Below, in pieces: positions 1 through 9,500 of a stretch of 64,000 nucleotides of DNA; position 1 is the stretch's first letter; the number at the start of each line of letters is the position of its first letter. The notes under the pieces were generated by a model, which saw only the letters and a program-made list of their open reading frames with translations, did no database searches and had not been told where the DNA came from. The stretch is from Branchiostoma floridae (taxonomy: Eukaryota > Chordata > Leptocardii > Amphioxiformes > Branchiostomatidae). The position numbers and the translations under genes were made by a program. The stretch covers positions 15,232,659 through 15,296,658 of the forward strand of contig NC_049994.1 in NCBI RefSeq assembly GCF_000003815.2, written 5' to 3'.

Positions 1-86
1 GATCATCCCCTACAAATTGAAGTTGCAAGATACCACCAGGCTCCTCCGAATAAAAGACCCTGTATACTTTGTAACTCCAACCGTAT
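1..86 (-). CDS. possible further 3' exon of the TAZ-NIK gene (speculative)
   Basis: On the minus strand an open frame from an AAAG acceptor near 80 to the window edge encodes VYRVFYSEEPGGILQLQF and continues. Its phase matches the alternative donor at 405 of the last kinase exon. The acceptor has a poor pyrimidine tract and I do not recognise the peptide. It may also belong to another gene or to none. Confidence 0.2.
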
Positions 87-396
87 AGAAAATGATGTCC
101 ATTAATTTTGATATTAGTGTTCTTTATGCAATGATATACATGTACACAATTCTTTAACCAGTGCTCTCAATGTAGACGTAAACAGCTAACCAAAGACTAA
201 CTATTTGTTTGTATAATGACAGGCAGACGACATTGTACCAAAAAAACTCTGGGAGTTTTATGAACACCAGTTTTAAGAAGAGGGATGAGGCAATTTCAAA
301 ATGCCACTTCAATACCAATGGACTAGTCTGTATGCACAATGGTCTATAGAAACAGAGATGGCCACCACCCATATACATGACGGAAGGACATCAACT

Positions 397-558
397 TCAC
401 CAACCTTCAGTAAGTGCATCATCAGCCATGGTGAGCATGGCGGCAGCAGAGGGGCGTGTGGTGGGGTTGGGGTCCAGACCACAGCGCAGCAAACTCTGGA
501 AACTCTCGTGGATCAACGAGGGAATCTCTGTCTTGATCTCTTCAGCCTTGCTAACAAT
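397..558 (-). CDS. MAP3K14: TAZ-NIK gene, exon 14, end of kinase domain
   Basis: Acceptor ATGTTACAG. The exon encodes the last kinase helices (LLRCGLDPNPTTRPSAAAML) and reaches a TGA at 397-399, giving a kinase with almost no C-terminal tail. An alternative donor GAAG|GTTGGT at 405 would avoid the stop, and the same weak donor type is used by exon 9. No AATAAA is visible on this strand down to position 1, so a longer C-terminus is possible. Confidence 0.75.
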   Translation of the reverse strand: MVSKAEEIKTEIPSLIHESFQSLLRCGLDPNPTTRPSAAAMLTMADDALTEGW

Positions 559-3500
559 CTGTAACATAAGACAAATCAATTCAGAACTGCAAATACTACA
601 TGTAGGGTGTATCTATTGTTTTTAATAACTATGATGATATTTTTCATTTGTAATGTTTGTGACTTATAAACAATGCATGCAAGGTCATTATATATGACCA
701 TTAACTTAACCTGAACATGTTTATTCTCTCTGTATAATTACAAAGTACCAAGTTGAACCTGTTGATGAATTCTTTCTGTGCAAAGTACTAGTAACCACAT
801 TTGGATCTTTCCACACCACCAACATGACCCAAGCAGAAGATGAAGACTATCATGATTAATAAGTTGATAAAGGTTAGACATACAGGTAACAAGATACACC
901 AAAAAGCAGTCAATAATGCAACCAGTTCTTGAGTAACTGCTTTTGACACAACATGACAATTTGCAGTTCAACTTTCACATCTTTTACAGATCCAGAAGAA
1001 CTAGTCCAACACAGACGAATTTTCAAATTATGATAAATGTGTGTGGGATGATCTTAAAACGTAACACTTACGATGAGCAGGAGCGTGGCTGCGTGGCTGT
1101 AGCGCCGTATCCATGGGTGACACCCGTTCAGCATGTGGAGTCCCACGCAGCAGCCGCTCCACACGTCCACCTTACAGTTGTGAGGCTTACACTCCGCCAC
1201 TTCTGTAGGCATGTGAGTTTGGGTGCCCTGAAAAAAAAACTAAATACTTAAAACCTTCTCCCTGGTGCCTAACCCTGAAATGATCCAAATTTGGTACAAA
1301 AAGGCTACAGTGCACATACTTCCGTGGGGGGAAGGAAAACAAGCTCTAGAAACAGTGTACAATTTTCGTCCTGGTTACAATACTATGAAACAAGCTTCTT
1401 AATCAAAGTATCAGCATTTACAATGTCTACATGTATGTACCAAAAAACAAAACTTAAAATACAAAATCTGTTTCCTAGGTACTGTACTTAATACTCTACA
1501 AAATCACAGAATTGTATGTACTTGTAATCTGTGACAAGATACATATTGTATACGCACAATCAAAGAGCTGGCTTTACTTACAGAGTTTAAAAAAGATATC
1601 TTGTAAACAAGTGAGGCAAAATGTTACAATGACTGAACAAGGGAAAGAATTATCATAGCCATATCAGTGATCAGACATGGCCTATGCAGCACCCACCTCA
1701 GGAAAGGCGTTCCGTTGTGGTTCCACCCAGTCCGCCCCATCAGGAATGGTGTGCGCCATCCCGAAGTCGATCAGTTTGAGGTGTGCCCCATCAGAAGACA
1801 CCATCATGTTGGCAGCTGTAGGGAACATAAGAGTGGTACTTGTAGTAACACACATTTGATGTAAAAAGTTCCATGCTCCTTTGTTAAATGTGTCCTCAAC
1901 TCAGACAATAGCAATATAAATATATCTAATAGTATATAAGATGTGCCCCATCAGAAGACACCATCATGTTGGCAGCTGTAGGGAACATAAGAGTGGTACT
2001 TGTAGTAACACACATTTGATGTAAAAAGTTCCATGCTCCTTTGTTAAATGTGTCCTCAACTCAGACAATAGCAATATAAATATATCTAATAGTATATAAG
2101 ATGTGCCCCATCAGAAGACACCATCATGTTGGCAGCTGTTAAGGAACATAATAATCATACTTGTATTAACACATTTAAAGCAAAAAGTTCCACACTCCTT
2201 TGTCAAATACATCCTTGACAATACATCTTAGACAATAGGAATATAAAACGGATAATCCACTCAGAGGCCTTCTTACACTGTCACTTGTGGCAGCAAAACA
2301 TTAGATTGGTTTACAAATAGCTTGTTGTAATTTAGCCACAACCTATGTGTATATTCTACTTTATATGTACCTATAGCCACATTTATATGTTGTTTTATGA
2401 TGCGATGATATCGGCAATACCTAAGATAGATAAATCAATGCAGACATCAACTTTATGATGTTTTCATCTATATTTCATTCAAAACCAGTAAATTTAAATT
2501 TCCCATTAAGACAGAAGAAATATCAAAAATCTAACTGATGTATGCCCTCTCTCTCTATGTATTTGAGAGCTACTGCCCTCTGTGTGTACCTATTTTGAAA
2601 GGTACGATCTTACTCTAATTCAAAAGGTGAACATTACACTCATAGACTTTAACCCCTCTACACCTATTGGACATAGTCCCACACTCCAATACTTAACAGG
2701 TCATCAGTGTTACTGTAAATGCATTTAAGTTTGCGGAGATTTTCGCGGTGGTTTTAATTTCTCGGTAGCACCAGGCCCTGTAGTATCTTACTGTTATGGA
2801 AAATGTTCGCGGTGGTTTTAAGTTCATGGTGAAGGGACCGCCTCGAAAACCACGAACATTAAACCACCGCAAAAGTTTCTGCATTTACAGTACCTTTGAC
2901 GTCAGAGTGGACGATCCTTTGCTCCTCCAGGTACACCAGCCCCTCGAACACCTGGCACAGGTAGAACAGAGCCATGTACTGGTGAAGGGTTCGGTACTGG
3001 TCGATGATCTTCTCCAAGGTGTAGCCTGGATGGTAACATGACAATGCCTTAGAATTATCCAACATTCGATTTCAGGCTTCCATATTATTTTTATTCGCAT
3101 TTGTCTAATACCATTATGTATACATAGTCTTATGTAAATTTGTCTTGTACCGTTGTAAGTTATGTTATTTGTAGACCTATGCAATCAGCTGTGCTGCCTA
3201 TCGGTCTGTGTAATGTACCGTCGCATTTTGAATAAATAAATAAATCCAACAGCTATGAAGTTAAAGTCCTTCTGCACCAAATAGTGCATAGGGCTGAGCC
3301 CATCTCCGTTTCAGTAGCCCTGGGCCACACAACACCAGGAGGCTAGTCCACAAGCGTTGGGTGTTAACCTTCCATACTTGTTCACGAATGCTGAGTGCTA
3401 AGCAGAGAAAGCAGTCTTTGGTATGAATTTGCCAGGGCTCAAACTCATGACCTACCAAATGCAAGGTGGACACTCTACCAACTTGGCTAGGTTGGTAGAG

Positions 3501-6500
3501 AGCTGGCATGATTGTAAATCTCGGCACAATTCAATGTTTACTGCAATGCCGATTTTATAAATGATTTTGTCAATAAACAAATCACTACTACTAGGTTGCA
3601 TAGGAGTTACCAAGGATGTTGAAAATTCCCAACCTACTAACAGACACTTACATTAGTATTCATTTAGCAGTGGGATACTAAAACCATTTACATTATGGTA
3701 ACCAGACCTACCTTCAAGGAACTCCATGAAGATGTAGGTCTCCCTCCCTTCCCGGACGGCGCCGAAGTGGGCAGCGATGTACGGGTTGTCAAGGCAACAG
3801 CAGATCTCCAGCTCATCCCGCCGAACTTGGGTCACATCCAACTTTGGGAGACGGTAAAAATTCACTATGTTACAGGCTTTGTAATAACTTGAGAGACTAC
3901 ACTTCTAAAAGTTCTCCTCTGACAATGCGTTCGTAAAGCAACAATGGAGAAACTGTCAGTATATAGTCTTAAACCTTCAATCTAACAATCAATGTTAGAT
4001 ACATATCAGTATGCTTTAACACAGCTTGTAAGGCAGCCAGTTTACCACTCGTGAAGTATCAAGAACTGAATTTTCAAATTATAACCGTCTTCGTAGAAAA
4101 GTAACAAGTTTTGCTCCTCTGACCAGTTTGGATCTTAATCTACAATCTAATGGTCACTACTAATATCAGTATGGTCTAACATTGTACACAGCTTGTAAAA
4201 AAAAAGTTGGCTTATGTGAGATATTGGGAATAAGAGGTATAAATTTTCCAACCTTCTTAGCAGCGAAGTGGAACTCTTGCTCCTCCAATGCTTCTGGAGT
4301 GAAATGCCCTTTTAATCTACACATACTAATATCAGTGTGGTATTACACAGCTCGTAAAAACGGTTGTTTGCCGATTATGTGAGACATCGAGAACAAGAAC
4401 TATGAATTGTCCAACCTTCTTAGCAGCAAAGTGAAACTCCTGCTCCTCCGACGCCAGGCAGCTGAGGTATACAGTTCCGAACCTGCCGCTGCCCAGCTCC
4501 ATGATGCTCCACCAATGTTGATCCAGACGGAACTGATCATCACATGGTGGGAGCTTCTCAGCATGGAGATCCAAGACGAAACCTTGAATAAGACATTTAA
4601 GTTGAGTCCCTCTTTTGCTACATTCAAGAGTCACATTAAATTGCTTTACACTTCCTTTTTTAATGTTTAGATATGTTTACATTCTATCATTTCATTTGAT
4701 TATTTCATTAAATATCCATACTTATTTGATTGTGTTATTTTCTTTGATTTGTTTTGTTTAGTAAAGGCAGAAGCTTTTGGGCCTCCCTTGCCCAGTTATG
4801 TTCTTTAATTTATAATTCATTGTCATGTATTTATTGTTATATTCTTTAAGTGCGAAACTAACAAACAAACCTTCGTGCTCCTGGTTGGTGACTCTGCGGT
4901 TTGTCGTCAGCAGCTCCTCCGCCAGCTGTTCCCAGTGCGCGGCGAAGATGGACGCGTGTCGCGGCGGGACGACGGAAACCGCTCCGAGCGGCGGCAGCAC
5001 CGGTTGTTGTACCATGCTCAGGAGGCTGGAGATGGCCTCGGCGGGGAGGGAGGGCATGGTGGAGACCAGCTGGGACAGTCTGTCGGGGAGGGCTGTGGTT
5101 GACGGGACTTGTAGTTGTAGTCCGTCTGGGGGTGGCGCCACCACCTGGCTATAGTTATATAATGTGTTGTTGTAGGATGGAAGCAGCCCCCTCACTGATG
5201 ATGTTACCTGTGTACAGAGGTGCATATGCATGGAGTGAGTCGTCTCCTACAGTAAGACTGTTTATGTTATTCTATACATGCAGGGAACGCCTGTAAAGCA
5301 GTGTGCTAAGCACTAAGCATGCCTACCCTGTATAAAGAAAAACAGAAATCATCATCATCTTCGTGTATCTGGTTCACACCGGTGAGGTACATTAGATAAA
5401 GCTTTTCCAGTAAGACCTGTCATTCATGGAATACCTTAAAGCTTGCAGCATTGAGCCGAGGGCGGTGGAGAACTCTAGTGCATGCAGTCGGCTCTACGCA
5501 CCATGTTCAAGAGAATGAGTGAGTGAGTGAGTGAGATCCTAACATTCCAATGTCCTTTTCGATCATTGTCTTTGACGTTATGTAAATAAATACCTAAAGA
5601 AACAAAGAAATAAATACCTGGATGGAAGAGCTGACGAGGCTCTGCACACTCCGCTGCTGGAGATAGTCGCCGCGCGTCGCGACAAGGTCTTCTCGTCTTT
5701 CCTCACCACCCGTGGCCTTCTGCAGACACGGCAGCTCGTTGTCGTTGAAAGTCATCTCTCCGTACCTGTCCTGGAAGTAGGCATGCACCGCAGCACGGTT
5801 GTTTTGGGTGACGTCGTCTGCGTCTGTTTCTCCGCCAGACTCGATGTGTCGAAGCTTGACGTCGCGGCGGCCTATCGGATTTTCCAGCCGGAAGTCATCA
5901 TGACAGAAGCCTTCCAAAGCCCCTACATTGAAGTGAAGCTCCTCTGGTGGATTCTGTGCAGCATCTTCTTGTGGTGGTGGAGAATGAGGTGGTTGTTGTC
6001 CTTGAGGAAGTTGTGGCGTTTGTTCTTGAGGGTCGATGCTGGATTTCTTCCGACGTCTGCGAGGGGGTGCAACAGGTGCTGCTGGGGAGTTTTCAGGCTC
6101 CTTCTTGCCTCCTCTAGGCCTAAGGCAGGCAGGTAGCTTCCTTTCTTTTTTCTTCGGGTCAGCTTGCTCAGATGACGGTGGCAGTGGTTGCTGGGTCATT
6201 TTTGGTCGGGCACCAAGCATGACAGACTGCCCAGCTTGCCCGAAGGTGTTCACTTGCTGTCCTACAAGAGGAGGACCTGCTGGTTTGATGTCGAGAGTCT
6301 TCGGGCGAGCGCCAAGCATGGCGGATGGAGGCAGTGACGGCGGCGGCTGGGTGCCCGGGCCGTAGGGCAGAGACATGTACTCCTGTCGCAGCTGATACCC
6401 TGGGAAGACAGGAAGGCTGGCTGGGCCACTAGCTCCATACTGCAGATCAGGCTGATGGTGAGACCTTGGTGCGGCCCGTTTGACCGTGATCTTTAAGAAG

Positions 6501-9500
6501 CCCCACAGCTTCTCAGCGATTCCTCCCACCGGCCCCGGGTCGACCTCGTGAAGCTTAATCTTCACATCCCGACAGAAGGCAATGGGGCACAGGCGGTGGG
6601 TGTTACAAGCCCGGGAGTGGGATACAGCGCAGTAGAACACCGCAGTACAGATCTCGCACTGCCCGGCGGGTTTGGAACACGCCGTGACGTGTTTGACGGC
6701 TCCGTGGACCACCTTACACGACGAGCAGTTGCAGGAAGCCCAGTTGGCGGCACCGCGGTGCTGGCGATGGAGATACGAGGTCATAAGCGCCTGGATGAAC
6801 TGCTGCACTTGATCCTGCTCTGGAAACACGACACCGTCGCTCAGCAGGGCAGTCTGGAAAAACATCAAACTCATCTTCAGAGACATTGTCAAGTTTTAAT
6901 GTTTTTTTTAATAATTCATTGTGACATGTACGGCCATTAAGTTTCTACTGTGTATTTGCAATTGTCCAACAATCATCATTCTTTTAGTGGTTTTAGCTTA
7001 ATAAATCTTTTGTTTACTGTACAAGTTTCCTTTTCCTGTTTTGAAGCCATCTCTACAACAGGCAATTTAGTCCTTAAAAGCACAATCAATAAGAAGACAA
7101 TTTGTTATTTCTTTACCAATGTGGTGACTATGTCCTCTGGTGGTTCCTCCTCTTCTGCTGTCTCCTCCCTCTTCATGACCACCTGTCCATCAAGGGGGGT
7201 CCTCTGTAGGGTGGAGGAGGGGGGTCTCCTAGGGGGGTCCCCATCACCATCATCACCACTGGCTGAGGACTGGCTGGTGGTGCGATGAAGGGGGAGGGGG
7301 GCACTTGGGGAGCCAGCGCTCGATGTGGTCTGTACACAACAATGGTAGAATGTGAGTTTGAATGGAACATAAACAAAACATATTTCTGTAAGTGTTACCA
7401 TGACATAAAAGGCTTCCTTTTTTTCTCTATCTCCTTCTTCTATAGAAGTAATATAAACACAATACTGAGCTACATTAACATATGCCATTTAGATATAAGA
7501 TTTTGTGAAAGACTGTAACAACAGCTAAAGTTTTGCCAACAAAGGCACCTTGTATCAAATCAATTTGTATGGCTAGGTTGAGACTGTAAAACAAAGACAG
7601 TTGAGGATATATATGTATACAAAATTCTGTTTTCTATGTTATTTGTTGCATACAACCTTATAGATTTCCTGTGGCCTTACCTGTGTCTGTGAGCCAGAGT
7701 TGGACTGTTGGCTGTTCTTGTCCCCGGGTGCTCTCCTGGCTGCCTGCCGCCCCCCTCCCCTCCTGCCTCGCCTCCTGCCGTGGCTGTTCTTGTACCTCGA
7801 AGGTTTCCTGTGGAACTGCCGCCTGATGAGGGGATTCATAAGGTCAATGTTACGTTCAATGTACAATAACACTATTCCTTCCAAAGCACAGTTCATTAGT
7901 AGAAACTCTGGGGAAACACTGGAGAAACACACCCTGCAGAAGAGGAGATATCTCCTGTATGTATGTTCCATTTTTTCCCTAGTCAGAGGGTTTCTAATGT
8001 TTGCTCTGGAGGATATATATCTGAAAGCTTTCCTTATGGCCAATTAGCGACTGTGATTCCAATGAGTTTCTCTTGAGTTTCATGGTAATCAATCACACCA
8101 ACTGGTCATGGATATTAGCTATGTTTTCCATTAGGTTTCACATGTGTGTCCTTCAGTCACACATTAAAATCAGAATAGAAAAGTGCCCCAGTATGTGTCT
8201 ACTGTATGACTGAGCTTTGCTTATCTATGTTCAATTTTAACGACCACTGTAATGATAACTGATTGTAATGGCGTGTCGCAATTCAGCCGTTTGGCTGCCG
8301 TGTCATTGTTGTTATTTTGAACTAAACAAACCAGTCATATGTTACAGTAAGTAATTGTAAAATGACAGTATGAAGAGCAGTATGTCCTTAATCTTAACAA
8401 TACTCTATTTCCCTCCAAGATTTATGTGACCATAATATAACAATCCTCAACTAAAACAGAAGCCTAAACAACAATATTCTAAGACACAAAAGGAAATAAT
8501 TTGAAACTTCAGAAATACACTGAGTACATTTAGTGTTACAACGTACCTTTTCACAACAGCACACTGTGATCTTGGAGAATGCTTCCTTGTCTTCTGTTTG
8601 AGTACCTGCTTCTTGTCTACAAAAAGAAAGAAATGAAGTTGAAAAGCCTTTGTTATAACTTAAGTCTTCATAATACATAATACCAGGCACATACAAACAT
8701 TAGTCATTACAAGGTTCAAATGAAAAATCTTATTACATATACTAAAGAGCTGAAACAAAGTTTATTTTTTAAGGAATGGCTACTAATGCTACAACAGTAA
8801 AATGAACATCCCAAGTCATTCAGTATCAGGGTTCAAAATACCACCTGCATAAGCAGGTTAGTGCATGTAAAATTGGAGCTGTACAGGTATTTCTGGTGTC
8901 TACCTGCACGTATCCTGCACTGGTCCATGTACTGGGTTTTATACATAAATGTCATATGATGTAGGTGCATGTGGATTGTTATTAGCTGTATTGAATGTTA
9001 CCACCTATAAAGAACAATTTGAGTATGATCCATACTTTCTAAATTTAGAGTGGTGCAGGAAAGATTTGTCTGGTGCAGGGAATTTTCAATGTTACCTGCA
9101 CCGGTGCAGGTATGCAGAAAAAAGTCTTTCAAGCCCCGAGTATGGTGCTGGTACTTACCCCCTTTGAAAGCCCTTCTCCCAGCATGTGCTGGCTTCTTCT
9201 TGTCATGCTCAGTCTTGGTGGGTGTCCTCTTTTTCAGCTTCTGTTGCTTCTTACCATGTGCCTTGGTCCTGTAAATTATTGCATGGAGTTAGCTTTACCA
9301 AAAAGTGGAAAGAGCACTTATTCACTGTCATAACTATAGCTTGGCCTATACTTTCTCAGATTCCAACCAGCATTGACATAACGTCCATCATAACATACAT
9401 TTGTACATTATGGCACAGAGTTGGCTCATACCCAAAAAGCCCATAGCATGCTTTTATACATGTGCATTTTGTCCATATGATGTACTCTCCAACCAGAGAT

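Noticed and set aside
3261-3527. 88-codon minus-strand frame
   Set aside because: Lies across a tRNA-derived SINE-like repeat; no domain and no matching splice sites.
4825-5296. Plus-strand frames of 75-131 codons opposite kinase exon 8
   Set aside because: Antisense of a GC-rich coding exon, no domain, and the minus-strand frame explains the region with proper splice sites.
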